This document shows, one piece after another, positions 17,512-26,535 of a stretch of DNA of 64,000 nt. Within the stretch, counting starts at the first letter, position 1; every line of letters starts with the position of its first letter. The stretch comes from Dokdonella_A sp964582225 (GTDB taxonomy: Bacteria > Pseudomonadota > Gammaproteobacteria > Xanthomonadales > Rhodanobacteraceae). Made by a program: the position numbers and the translations under genes. The DNA is taken from assembly GCA_964582225.1 (NCBI GenBank), contig CAZORA010000001.1, positions 124,001 through 188,000 on the forward strand, read 5' to 3'. The notes below the pieces were generated by a model. That model did no database searches and was not told where the DNA came from. It saw nothing but the letters and a program-made list of their open reading frames with translations.

Positions 17512-20460
17512 TCAGAACTTCTGGTTGTAACGCAGGTAGTAGAAGCGACCGATGTCGAAGCCGCCGTAGTACGGGTACTGCGAGTTCGGCGTCGAGTACA
17601 TGATCGGGCCGACGTGGTCGAACAGGTTGTTCGCGCCAACCGAGATCGTGGCGTTCCAGGGCGCGTTGTAGCGGAACTGCGCGTCGTGGAAGGTGTTCGA
17701 GCCGACGCGGCGGGCGTTGAACTGCACGCCGTTCTCCCAGTGACCCGGCATGTTGCATTCCGGGCCGCCCTGCGCAGTGTTGTTGTAGGAGCAGGACTCC
17801 TTCATCGACGAGTAGTAGCGCGAGGTCCAGGTCGCACCGAAATCACCCCAATCCCAGTCGACGCTCACGTTCGAGCGCAGGCGGAAGTTGCCGCCCCAGC
17901 TGGTGGAGGGCGCGACCGGCGTGGACGCCTCGTTGTCGGCCTTGCTGTTCAGGTGGTCGACGTAGGTCGAGTTCCAGTGCACCGCGAAGCGACCGAAGGA
18001 GAACTCGGGCAGGCGATAGTTGACGCCGAAGTCCCAACCTTCCGTCTCATCCCAGCCGGAGTTCTTGCCGCCGCGCAGGGCGTAGTTCAGGGCGCCGTCC
18101 GGGCCGCGCGTGAACAGCGCGCTGGAGCAGCGGCTGGCGATACCGAGCACGTAGCAGTCCTGCAGGATGCCGCTGACCGAGTCGCCACCGATGGCGTTCT
18201 TCACCTTGACCTTGTACCAGTCGAGGCTCAGGTCGAGACCTTCCACCCAGCTCGGGCTGTACACGCCGCCCACCGTCTTGCTGGTCGCGGTTTCCGGCTG
18301 CAGGTTCGGGTTGGAACCGGCGAAGAACTGGATGCCGGTCTGGCACGGCCAGGTCGTGCAGGGCGCGCCGCCCTGACCGATCTGCACGTAGCCAGGGGCC
18401 ACCGGCGCCTGACCGCCAAAGCCCTGCTGGCAGCGCTGCGCCACCGCCGGGTTGCTGCCGGCCTCGTGGCTGGAATCGCAGGGGTCGGTGTAGTAGTCGA
18501 AGGTGCCGCTGATGCCGCCGAACAGATCGCCGATCGTCGGGGCGCGGAAGCCCTCGGCGTAGTTGCCGCGGATCATCAGGTCGTCGATCGGACGCCAAGT
18601 CAGGCTGAACTTGCCGTTGGTGGTGTCGCCGAACGAGGTGTAGTCCGAATAGCGGCCAGCCGCGTTGAAGGTCAACTCGCGAGCGAAGGGCAGATCGCGG
18701 AGGATCGGCACCTCGATTTCGATGTAGTACTCGTCAACCTGGTAGCGACCGCCCGTCGGACCCGCCGACAGGTTGGTGCTGAGGCCAGCCTGGCTGAACG
18801 CGTCGGGCACGAAGTTGCCGGACTCGTTGCGATACTCGTAGCCCGCGGCGATGCCGAGGTCACCCGCCGGCAGCGTGAAGATCGAGCCGGTGACGTTGGC
18901 GCTGTAGTCGATCGTCTTGGTGCGGCCCGTGTCGTGATAGAACGGGAAGATATAGGCCTGCAGCGTCGGATCGGCGAGCGAGTTCGGACCGCCAATGTTC
19001 GGCGGGATGAACGGGTTCCAGGGCACGCAGGAGCCCGGCGAGCTGCCGTAGGGCAGCGCGTTGTCGGGATCGGTGCCGCACTCGACGCGGCCGGTACCCG
19101 GATTCAGGTAGGACGGGCCGAGAGCGCCGGTCAAGCCGACGAGGCTGAAGTCGCCGCGCTGCGTCTTGATCAGGTCGTTCTGGTTGACGAAGCCGCCAAC
19201 GTCCCAGTTCCAGGTGTGGTCGCCGATGTCGAAGCTGCCTTCGAGGGTGCCGCTGACGCGGAAGGTCTCGAGGTCGCTGTCGGTCACGCGGGGCACTTCC
19301 CAGCCACGGCGGTAGAAGTACACGAGCTCGCCGGTCGGGTTGAAGTAGCTGTCCGGGGACAGCCCGAGGTAGGCGCCCTCCAGATCGTTGGGCAGGGTCC
19401 ACGGCATGTAGAAGGCCGGCTGGAACGGGTAGCCCGCGACCTGCACGTTGGTGGAACGCTTGTTGTACAGCAGGTCGGTCGAGAACTTGATGCTGTCGGT
19501 GATGTTGTACTCACCGTTGACGAACAGCGCCTTCCGCTCGATGCCGCTGCGCAGCATCATCTGCGTGTTCGGGTTCGAACGGTCGTTCGGAACGCCACCC
19601 GCGCCGGTCCGGTGCCAATCGCTCGGGTTGGCCGGGTTGCCGCCGGGGTTCAGCGCGCAGAGCGCGAAGCCCGGAGCGCAGTAGTCGGTCAGGAAGAAGT
19701 TGCCCCACTGCGAAACGATGGACCAGCCGTCGTTCGGGTGGTAGGTGCCGCCGCCGGCGGCGCTATACGGGCGATTCTTCGCCCAGACCGGGTCTTCCTT
19801 CGAGTACTCGGCCGTCATCGTGACCGAGGCGCGCTCGCCGAACGAGCCGATGGTCATGCTGTAGACCTGCGTGTCGCCATCGTCCTCGTCGTACTGGCCG
19901 ACGAAGGCGGCGGCTTCCGCGCCTTCGAAGTTGCGCCGCGTGATGATGTTGACCACGCCCGCGATCGCGTCCGACCCGTAGATCGAAGAGGCGCCGTCCT
20001 TCAGGACTTCAACGCGCTCGACTGCCGCGATCGGCACCTGCGACAGATCCTGCAGGCCGTCGGTGGTGGCGCCCAGACGCTTGCCGTTCAGCAGAATCAG
20101 GGTGCGATTGGGGCCCAGGTTGCGCATGTCGATGTAGTAGCCACCGACACTTTCACCCGAGGACAGGACATCGGAACGGCTGATCGGCGGGGTGCCGGCT
20201 TCCGTCAGGTTCTGCAGGATATCGACCACCGAGGTGAAGCCCTGGTGCTCGATCGCCACGCGATCCAGGACGACGATCGGCTGCGCCGTTTCGACGTCCG
20301 CACGGCGGATACGCGAACCGGTGACGGTGATCGTCTCCAGCTGCTGCCCCCCGTCGTCCTGCGCCAACGCTGGCGCGGCCGTGAGGCCGACCGCCGCGGT
20401 GGCGCTGGCGTACAACGCATAGCGCACGGCTTTGAAAAGCTCGTTGCTGATTAAATTCAT
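17512..20460 (-). CDS. TonB-dependent outer-membrane receptor
   Basis: The 982-aa precursor starts at ATG 20460 (MNLISNELFKAVRYALYASA) with a good ribosome binding site (GGAGAG). The signal peptide ends around APALA-QD. A TonB-box-like stretch (LETITVTGSRI) and a plug domain follow (about 50-170; RTLILLNGKRL, VERVEVLKDGASSIYGSDA, AGVVNIITR). The rest is a large beta barrel ending in NQKF with a C-terminal aromatic residue. This subclass, with long loops, is common in Lysobacterales for peptide or polysaccharide uptake, but no substrate can be read here. A promoter candidate lies at 20563-20591 and an intrinsic terminator follows. Confidence 0.93.
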   Translation of the reverse strand: MNLISNELFKAVRYALYASATAAVGLTAAPALAQDDGGQQLETITVTGSRIRRADVETAQPIVVLDRVAIEHQGFTSVVDILQNLTEAGTPPISRSDVLSSGESVGGYYIDMRNLGPNRTLILLNGKRLGATTDGLQDLSQVPIAAVERVEVLKDGASSIYGSDAIAGVVNIITRRNFEGAEAAAFVGQYDEDDGDTQVYSMTIGSFGERASVTMTAEYSKEDPVWAKNRPYSAAGGGTYHPNDGWSIVSQWGNFFLTDYCAPGFALCALNPGGNPANPSDWHRTGAGGVPNDRSNPNTQMMLRSGIERKALFVNGEYNITDSIKFSTDLLYNKRSTNVQVAGYPFQPAFYMPWTLPNDLEGAYLGLSPDSYFNPTGELVYFYRRGWEVPRVTDSDLETFRVSGTLEGSFDIGDHTWNWDVGGFVNQNDLIKTQRGDFSLVGLTGALGPSYLNPGTGRVECGTDPDNALPYGSSPGSCVPWNPFIPPNIGGPNSLADPTLQAYIFPFYHDTGRTKTIDYSANVTGSIFTLPAGDLGIAAGYEYRNESGNFVPDAFSQAGLSTNLSAGPTGGRYQVDEYYIEIEVPILRDLPFARELTFNAAGRYSDYTSFGDTTNGKFSLTWRPIDDLMIRGNYAEGFRAPTIGDLFGGISGTFDYYTDPCDSSHEAGSNPAVAQRCQQGFGGQAPVAPGYVQIGQGGAPCTTWPCQTGIQFFAGSNPNLQPETATSKTVGGVYSPSWVEGLDLSLDWYKVKVKNAIGGDSVSGILQDCYVLGIASRCSSALFTRGPDGALNYALRGGKNSGWDETEGWDFGVNYRLPEFSFGRFAVHWNSTYVDHLNSKADNEASTPVAPSTSWGGNFRLRSNVSVDWDWGDFGATWTSRYYSSMKESCSYNNTAQGGPECNMPGHWENGVQFNARRVGSNTFHDAQFRYNAPWNATISVGANNLFDHVGPIMYSTPNSQYPYYGGFDIGRFYYLRYNQKF

Positions 20461-20562
20461 TTCACTCTCCAACGTCAGAGTTGTGTCACAGCTCGGGACA
20501 AGTGTGCTGTCCCATCCATGGGAACGACCAAAATGGCCCACCAGAACCCTCGGCAGTGGGCG

Positions 20563-20591
20563 ATACTAACAAGATTCTTACGCTTTGTGAA
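20563..20591 (-). promoter_or_regulatory. Candidate sigma-70 promoter for the TonB receptor gene
   Basis: On the minus strand TTCACA (20591-20586) and TAGTAT (20568-20563) are 17 bases apart, about 100 bases upstream of the receptor's ATG. The -35 matches consensus at five of six positions and the -10 at four. The remaining part of the gene-free stretch 20592-20912 shows no ORF, RNA or repeat that I can support. Confidence 0.4.
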
Positions 20592-20912
20592 TCCCCCGGC
20601 AACGTCTTAACATCTGCACGTTTGCCTGCAAAATCATGGCACTAGCCGCCGCTCACCGATCAGGCGTCGCAATCATTTTGCTGTTACGCCCGTCGAACAG
20701 GGCAGATCGGGCGCCCCGCGGGAAGGTCGACAGGCCCGATCGCACCCCGGATGTGGCCGTGAAGGAGCAAATCCGCTCGCGCCTTCCGGCCCTCCGGCGA
20801 GAAGACCTGCACGATTGCGCGTCCTGTGGAAGGGGCGGAAGGCGCTGCGACAGCGGCGCGGAGATGCCAATCGCAGTCGCGCTATCCGGCGGCGCGGCGG
20901 TGAGCTCGAGGC

Positions 20913-21926
20913 TCAGAGATCCTGGCGATATTGGATGTAGGGCGTGCGGCCCTGCACTTCGACGCTACGCGGATTCCGCGTCGAACTGCCCCAGAGGTTC
21001 TGCGCACCGACGCTCAGCTCGCCGCTCCACGGGGTGCGCCAGGAGATGCCCAGATCCACGGCGGTCCAGCGCTGGCCAGCCAGGGCGGGGTCATCACTGC
21101 GGGTCACGCGCCCGATCACGGCGCCGCGCAGTGAACCGACGTTGAGCCCGAGGCTCAGCGAGAGCTGATCGAGATCGAAGTCCGACGTCAAGGGATCGTA
21201 GGTACCGAGTGGCGCGAGGCGACTGCGACTGTAGCTGGCGCCCAGATCGAGCGCCGTGACGTCATTCATGTGCCAGCGACCGCGCGCGAAGAGCGCGGTT
21301 TCTTCGCCGCGCAGCGACCCGATCAGCGCGGGCATGGCCAGTGCGGGCAGGAACGAGCCCTCGCTCGCCGACGGGGAGAAGCCCGACGTACGCGCGCGCT
21401 CCTGCAGGTCGAGCCAGGACAGGCCATAGCTCAAGTCGAAAGCCGCGTCCGGCGAAGTCCAGCCGAGTCCCAGCAGCCCACTGACCGTCAGCGGCGCCGC
21501 CGCGAGGGCGAAGCACGCACCGGTCGGGCAGTCCACCGGCGTATCGAAGCCATACTGGCTCAGGCGCGCGTCGAGGCGCAGCCCGTTGCCGAGGCGCCAT
21601 TCGACACCGGCGCCCGCGCCGCGCTGCCCCGCGAGCTGCCAAGCGGCAGCTCCGGCGTAGGCCGGCAGCAGCGTATCGGCGATGTCGACCCGGCTTGCCG
21701 GCAGCGCCACCACGGCCAGCAAGCGACCGCTGGTGCCGGACCAGATCGGCAGCACCGGAACCGCCTCGCCCGCTGCCGGCTGCGCCGGATCCAGGGTCAG
21801 CAGCTGCTCCACCAGCGGCAGCGAGGTGCTCCCGCGCAGCTCCGGCACGAGTGTCTGCGGCGCCTGCGCCGCGGCCAGGGCCGGCAGCAGCAACAGCAGC
21901 GACAGGAAGGCGGATTGCAGGCGCAT
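20913..21926 (-). CDS. Putative outer-membrane beta-barrel protein, function unknown
   Basis: The 337-aa product starts MRLQSAFLSLLLLLPALAAAQ (ATG 21926), a clear signal peptide. The mature protein alternates short amphipathic stretches typical of beta strands (VEWRLGNGLRLDARLSQYGF, TALDLGASYSRSRLAPLG, DLGISWRTPWSGELSVGAQN), while the C-terminus IQYRQDL ends in Leu rather than the usual Phe. One conserved-looking disulfide candidate is CPTGAC. No named family is recognised. It lies upstream of the TonB receptor on the same strand and diverges from the subtilase gene, so a shared envelope role is possible but unproven. Confidence 0.7.
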   Translation of the reverse strand: MRLQSAFLSLLLLLPALAAAQAPQTLVPELRGSTSLPLVEQLLTLDPAQPAAGEAVPVLPIWSGTSGRLLAVVALPASRVDIADTLLPAYAGAAAWQLAGQRGAGAGVEWRLGNGLRLDARLSQYGFDTPVDCPTGACFALAAAPLTVSGLLGLGWTSPDAAFDLSYGLSWLDLQERARTSGFSPSASEGSFLPALAMPALIGSLRGEETALFARGRWHMNDVTALDLGASYSRSRLAPLGTYDPLTSDFDLDQLSLSLGLNVGSLRGAVIGRVTRSDDPALAGQRWTAVDLGISWRTPWSGELSVGAQNLWGSSTRNPRSVEVQGRTPYIQYRQDL

Positions 21927-22000
21927 GGACGTGTCGATCGCTGAACTCAGTGACTCATGGAACCCGCAGCATGCTGAAAGTTCAGGCGCTCCGGGCACCT

Positions 22001-22027
22001 ATCATAGCTCTGTTTACGAAAAATCAA
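22001..22027 (-). promoter_or_regulatory. Candidate promoter for the 20913-21926 gene
   Basis: On the minus strand TTGATT (22027-22022) and TATGAT (22006-22001) are 15 bases apart, slightly short for a sigma-70 promoter. They lie about 75 bases upstream of the ATG. The -10 matches consensus at five of six positions. Confidence 0.3.
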
Positions 22028-22067
22028 CAGATGCGCTCGCGGACGTCCGGCCATCCGCGGCAGCGGA

Positions 22068-22096
22068 TTGTGAACGGATCGCGGCCGTCGCATACT
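22068..22096 (+). promoter_or_regulatory. Candidate promoter for the secreted subtilase gene
   Basis: TTGTGA (22068-22073) and CATACT (22091-22096) are separated by exactly 17 bases and lie 35 bases before the GTG start. Each hexamer matches consensus at four of six positions. Confidence 0.35.
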
Positions 22097-22130
22097 CGAC
22101 GCTTCCTGTCCTTCACGCTTGGGGAACACC

Positions 22131-25100
22131 GTGACCTTGCAGTTTGCCCGCAACACCCTTGCCGTCGCGCTGGCGACCGCGCTCGCCGCCGGCACCGCTG
22201 CTGCCGCGCCGCCGATCGAGATCGGCGCCAACCTGCCAACGCCAAATGCGATCGACGCCGCGCGCACGGATCCGCATCTGCTCATTCTGCGCGCGGGCTT
22301 GTTCGATCCGACGCGCGAGACGATCGATGCGCGCGGCATCGGCGCGGCCGCGCCGGTCACGCTGTCGCGCTACGCCATCGTGCAGTTTCACGCCTCGGCC
22401 TCGCTCCGCGCGGCGCGGCGGACCCTCACCGAGCAGGGCGTCGAGTTCCTGAGCTACCTGCCGAACAACGCCTGGTATGTGCGCCTCGGCGCTGGCGGAC
22501 TCACAACCATGCGGCGGGATCCGGCGGTGCGCTGGGTCGGACTGCTGCAGCCGGCCCTGAAGCTCGATCCGCAGCTGTGGCTGGCGAACCGCCAGTCGTC
22601 CGCGGCTCTGCAGGCCGATGGTCGTTACGAGATCCGCATCGACGCCCTGGCCGGCGTCTCCTCGGCGGCGATGGCCGGTGAACTCATGAAAAAGGTTCCT
22701 GGGGTCGAGATCACCGCGCGCAGCGAGCGCGCCGAAGCGTTGCCCTATGTGCGTGCCGCGGTGGGGCTGGCCGGTCTCGATGCCCTGCTCAAGGCGGCCA
22801 GTGCGATCGACGGCGCAGTATCGGTTTCACCGTGGACGGAAGACACCACCCAGAACGCGGCCAGCGTCGGCGCGATCCAGGGCAACAGTCTCTCCAGCTG
22901 CTCCGGCAGCGGAACGGTCTGCGGTGCAACCCCGCTGTGGGATCACGGCATTACCGGCACCGGCCAGATCGCCGCGGTCGCCGACAGCGGCACCACGCCG
23001 AACACCGGCTGGTTCACCACCCTCGACAAGGGCTTCGGTCCGCATACCGCGATCACCTACTCCGATAATCCCCCGCCCGAGCTGCCCAACGTCGGCCAGC
23101 TGTACCCGGACAACAAGATCATCGCCTACTGGCTGCAGCCGGGCGGTCCGATCGACTATGACTACAGCTCGGGGCACGGCACCCACGTGACCGGCACCGT
23201 GTTGGGCGACGCCGCGGGCACCTTCGGCGCAAACAGCTATCTGGCGGCCACCCCGCTGCTGCCGAACCACGAACTAGCGGACGGCATGGCGCCGGGCGCC
23301 CAGCTCCTGTTCCAGGACGCCGGGCCGGCCTCGGCGAGCGCGATCATCATCAACGATTTTGGCGGCACCCTCGAGCAAGCCTTCAACGGCGGCGCCCGCG
23401 TGCACAACAACAGCTGGGGCGCCAGGACCGGCGGCGCCTACAACGGCAACGATTCCGAGCTCGATCGGGTCAGCAACCAGCTCGAAGACCTGCTGGTGGT
23501 GGTGGCCGCCGGCAACGACGTCGCCGGCGCCATGGCCACCGGTTCACCGGCGAATGCCAAGAACTCGCTCGCCGTCGCCGCGCTCGGCCACGGCGGCAGC
23601 CTGGTCAAGGCCGGCTTCTCGAACATGGGGCCGACCCGCGACGGGCGCATGAAGCCCGACATCGCCGCGCCGGGATCGGCGATCGTCTCCGCCAAGAACG
23701 GCAGTCCGGTCGACGGCACCATCACCGCCCCGACCAGCGTCCCCAAATCCGGCACCTCGATGGCCTCGCCGACCATCACCGGCAACACGGTGCTGGTGCG
23801 CCAGTTCTTCGCCGACGGCTTCTACCCGCGCGGTGAAGCCAGGGCTGCCGACGCCTACAACCCGACCGGCGCGGCAACCAAGGCGGTACTGCTGAACGGC
23901 AGCAACACCATCAGCAGCAGCTGGCCGAACACCGGCACCGGCTGGGGTCGCGCCTGGCTGGACGGCAACCTCTGGTTCAAGGACACGATGGTAATGGGCG
24001 ACGACAGCCGCCGCCTGCGCTTGTTCGAACGGCCCAACGCTGCCGGCATCCAGACCGGCGAAGCACACGAGTACACGATCGCCAACGTGCAAGCCGGCAC
24101 CGAACTGCGCGCCACCCTGGTCTGGTTCGACCCGGCCGCGGTGCCGGGCGCCGCTTCCACGCTGATCAACGACCTCGATCTCGAGGTCGTGGCGCCGGGC
24201 GGCAGCACCTATCTAGGCAACGTGCTGGCAAGCGGCGTGTCGACACCCGGCGGCAGCGCCGACACCAAGAACACGGTCGAGCAGGTGCGCTTCGAGGCGC
24301 CGGTCGCCGGCAGCTACCGCTTCCGCGTGAAAGGCTCGGCGGTTCCCGGTAACGGCGGCGAGCGTTCGGATCGGCAAGGTTATGCGCTGGCGGTTTCCGG
24401 CCGCTTCGCAATTCCGGACCCGGCGGTCTTCCCCGCACCGACCGCAGTCAGCGCGAACAGCAACGGAACCTCCGGCGTGAGCGTGCAGTTCGCCGCTGCC
24501 GGCGGTGCGCAAGGCTTCCAGCTGTACCGCGCGCCGGGCAGCTGCGCCAGCGCGGCAGCCGGTGACTTCCGCATGGTCGCCCACGGCCCGGCGTCACCGC
24601 TGGTCGATCACGACACCATTGGCGGCTATGGCTACGCCTACAAGGTGCGCGGCGTGCAGGGCGACGTCGAGGGTGACGTCTCGAGCTGCGCCGAGGTGAT
24701 TTCCGACGCCGCCTGCACGCTGATGCCGAGTCTCGACGGCCTGTCCCTCACGGCGGATGGCGCGGGCGTTCAGTGCAGCGTGGCGCTCGACTGGGCGGCC
24801 GCGCAGTCGAACTGCCCGACGTCGACCGGCATCACCTACACCGTCGAACGCGATACCGATCCCTACTTCGGCTCGCCGCAGGTGATGGCCGACAACCTCG
24901 ACGACCCAAGCTTCCTCGATCTCGCGGTGAGCAATGGTACCCCGTACTTCTACCGCGTGTCCGCACAGGACAGCTTCGGCAACTCCTCGCCGGTGTCGCG
25001 GGCAGCGAATGTGACGCCGAGCGGCATCGACGGTCCCGACCCGGCGGCCTTCCTCGATGACGTGGACACGCACAGCTACATGAATCCGGAAGCGCCCTGG

Positions 25101-25688
25101 CAGGTCACCGACACCGACGCCAGCAGCGGCCAGTTCAGCTACCGCAATGCGGCGGACGACCAGCCGTACCCGGATGCGACCTGCGCCAGCCTGACCACGC
25201 CACCGCTGACCCTGGTCGCGGGCAGCACCCTCAACTTCAAGGCCATGTACAACCTGGAGTACCAGTGGGACGGCGTGGTCATGGAGATTTCCAGCGACGG
25301 CGGCGCGACCTGGCAGGATCTGCCGCCGGACGGCGGCTATCCGTCGTCCTATGCACAGACCATGAACCCGCCAATCAACGCTTGCGGCTTCCCGGCGAGC
25401 CACGGTGCCTTCAACGGCGTCAGCACGACGGGTTCCAATGCCGACCCGGACAACGACAATGCGGTCGCGGTGTTCAAGCCGTTCAGCGCCGACCTCGCCG
25501 CTTTCGCCGGTCAGACCGTACAGATCCGCTGGCGCATGTCGAGCGATCCAGCCGGCGGCTACCTGGGCTTCCTGGTCGATGAAATCGAGATCGGGGACGG
25601 CAGCGGCGGTACGCCAGTGGATCCGGATCTGATCTTCTCCAGCGGCTTCGACGACGAACCGCAGCCGCCCGGCTACGTGTGCCACTGA
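22131..25688 (+). CDS. Secreted S8-family (subtilisin-like) serine protease, multidomain
   Basis: The 1185-aa precursor has a signal peptide (cleavage near GTAAAA-PP) and a propeptide-like region to about 230. The S8 catalytic domain carries Asp in AAVADSGT (about 285), His in SSGHGTHVTG (about 349) and Ser in SGTSMASP (about 543); NNSWG and VVVAAGND lie between them. Downstream is a beta-sandwich (ELRATLVWFDP, NDLDLEVVAPGG), two fibronectin-III-like segments and a C-terminal beta domain. The protein ends VDPDLIFSSGFDDEPQPP..., a short tail of a type recurrent in secreted Lysobacterales proteins. The start is GTG 22131 with GGGGA just upstream; TTG 22119 is the alternative. It probably digests extracellular protein, possibly feeding the nearby TonB receptor. 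Confidence 0.92.
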   Translation: MTLQFARNTLAVALATALAAGTAAAAPPIEIGANLPTPNAIDAARTDPHLLILRAGLFDPTRETIDARGIGAAAPVTLSRYAIVQFHASASLRAARRTLTEQGVEFLSYLPNNAWYVRLGAGGLTTMRRDPAVRWVGLLQPALKLDPQLWLANRQSSAALQADGRYEIRIDALAGVSSAAMAGELMKKVPGVEITARSERAEALPYVRAAVGLAGLDALLKAASAIDGAVSVSPWTEDTTQNAASVGAIQGNSLSSCSGSGTVCGATPLWDHGITGTGQIAAVADSGTTPNTGWFTTLDKGFGPHTAITYSDNPPPELPNVGQLYPDNKIIAYWLQPGGPIDYDYSSGHGTHVTGTVLGDAAGTFGANSYLAATPLLPNHELADGMAPGAQLLFQDAGPASASAIIINDFGGTLEQAFNGGARVHNNSWGARTGGAYNGNDSELDRVSNQLEDLLVVVAAGNDVAGAMATGSPANAKNSLAVAALGHGGSLVKAGFSNMGPTRDGRMKPDIAAPGSAIVSAKNGSPVDGTITAPTSVPKSGTSMASPTITGNTVLVRQFFADGFYPRGEARAADAYNPTGAATKAVLLNGSNTISSSWPNTGTGWGRAWLDGNLWFKDTMVMGDDSRRLRLFERPNAAGIQTGEAHEYTIANVQAGTELRATLVWFDPAAVPGAASTLINDLDLEVVAPGGSTYLGNVLASGVSTPGGSADTKNTVEQVRFEAPVAGSYRFRVKGSAVPGNGGERSDRQGYALAVSGRFAIPDPAVFPAPTAVSANSNGTSGVSVQFAAAGGAQGFQLYRAPGSCASAAAGDFRMVAHGPASPLVDHDTIGGYGYAYKVRGVQGDVEGDVSSCAEVISDAACTLMPSLDGLSLTADGAGVQCSVALDWAAAQSNCPTSTGITYTVERDTDPYFGSPQVMADNLDDPSFLDLAVSNGTPYFYRVSAQDSFGNSSPVSRAANVTPSGIDGPDPAAFLDDVDTHSYMNPEAPWQVTDTDASSGQFSYRNAADDQPYPDATCASLTTPPLTLVAGSTLNFKAMYNLEYQWDGVVMEISSDGGATWQDLPPDGGYPSSYAQTMNPPINACGFPASHGAFNGVSTTGSNADPDNDNAVAVFKPFSADLAAFAGQTVQIRWRMSSDPAGGYLGFLVDEIEIGDGSGGTPVDPDLIFSSGFDDEPQPPGYVCH

Positions 25689-25710
25689 GGCTGGCGATTC
25701 GCGGCACTGA

Positions 25711-25742
25711 TGCGCCCGGCGCGGAGTTTTACGCCGGGCGCA
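25711..25742 (+). terminator. Hairpin after the subtilase gene
   Basis: TGCGCCCGGCG (25711-25721) and CGCCGGGCGCA (25732-25742) form a perfect 11-bp stem around a ten-base loop containing TTTT. There is no T tract after the stem. It begins 22 bases after the subtilase stop and ends ten bases before the mtgA start. Confidence 0.6.
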
Positions 25743-25752
25743 ACGGTTCTGG

Positions 25753-26535
25753 ATGACGCTGCGGCCGAAGCGGCGGTCGGGCTGGCTCCGGCGCTGGGGC
25801 CGCCGACTGCTGCTGGCGTTCGCGACCTGGATCGCGCTCAGCGTGCTGATGGTCGGCCTGCTGCGCTTTCTGCCGCCGCCGCTGTCGGCGGTGATGGCGG
25901 CCGACTGGGTCGGCGCTCGGCTCGCCGGCGAGCGGGACTTCCACCTGCACTACCGCTGGCGGCCGTGGACCGGAGTGTCGCGCGAGCTGCCGATCGCACT
26001 GGTCGCAGCCGAGGATCAGAAATTCCCGCTGCACCACGGTTTCGACCTGGCATCGATCCGCGCCGCACTGGATGCGGCCGACGACGGCGCACGGCTGCGC
26101 GGCGCCAGCACCATCAGCCAGCAGGTGGCGAAGAATCTGTTTCTGTGGAAAGGGCGCAGCTTTCTGCGCAAGGGCCTCGAAGCCTGGTTCACCGTGCTGA
26201 TCGAAACACTGTGGCCCAAGCGGCGGATTCTCGAGATGTACCTGAACATCGCCGAGTTCGGGCCGGGCGTATACGGAGCAGCCGCTGCCAGTGAGCGCTA
26301 TTTCCACGTCGACGCAGCGCGCCTCGACCGCCACCAGGCCGCCCTGCTCGCCGCGGTATTGCCCAATCCTGCGCTGCTGCGGGTCGGCAAGCCGTCAGTC
26401 TACGTGCGGCACCGGGCCGCCTGGGTCGAGCGTCAGGTCGGACAGCTGGGCGGACCGGACTGGCTCGCGGCGACGCTGGATGCGGGCCGGTCGCAGGTGC
26501 CGCGGCGCCCGGTAGAGCGCCTCAATCAGCGCTGA
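25753..26535 (+). CDS. mtgA: Monofunctional peptidoglycan glycosyltransferase
   Basis: The 260-aa protein has a basic N-terminus, one membrane anchor (LLLAFATWIALSVLMVGLL) and a GT51 domain. Visible motifs are AAEDQKFPLHHGFD (the catalytic Glu in the EDxxFxxHxG motif), GASTISQQVAKNLFL, RRILEMYLNIAEFG and the final YGAAAASERYF region. It polymerises lipid II into glycan strands without a transpeptidase domain. The length is typical of MtgA (about 240-260). It converges on the sulfotransferase gene, and their coding ends overlap by 14 bp. Confidence 0.94.
   Translation: MTLRPKRRSGWLRRWGRRLLLAFATWIALSVLMVGLLRFLPPPLSAVMAADWVGARLAGERDFHLHYRWRPWTGVSRELPIALVAAEDQKFPLHHGFDLASIRAALDAADDGARLRGASTISQQVAKNLFLWKGRSFLRKGLEAWFTVLIETLWPKRRILEMYLNIAEFGPGVYGAAAASERYFHVDAARLDRHQAALLAAVLPNPALLRVGKPSVYVRHRAAWVERQVGQLGGPDWLAATLDAGRSQVPRRPVERLNQR

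Noticed and set aside
14328..17639. 1103-codon minus-strand frame spanning the MCE operon and mgtE
   Set aside because: It crosses several well-supported plus-strand genes and shows His/Gln/Arg-rich nonsense.
17614..20454. 946-codon plus-strand frame opposite the TonB receptor
   Set aside because: Low-complexity Val/Ala/Arg/Asp composition and no start signal or domain; shadow of the receptor gene.
20636..21145. 169-codon plus-strand frame upstream of the TonB receptor
   Set aside because: Arg-rich, no motif, and its 3' part is antisense to the 20913-21926 gene.
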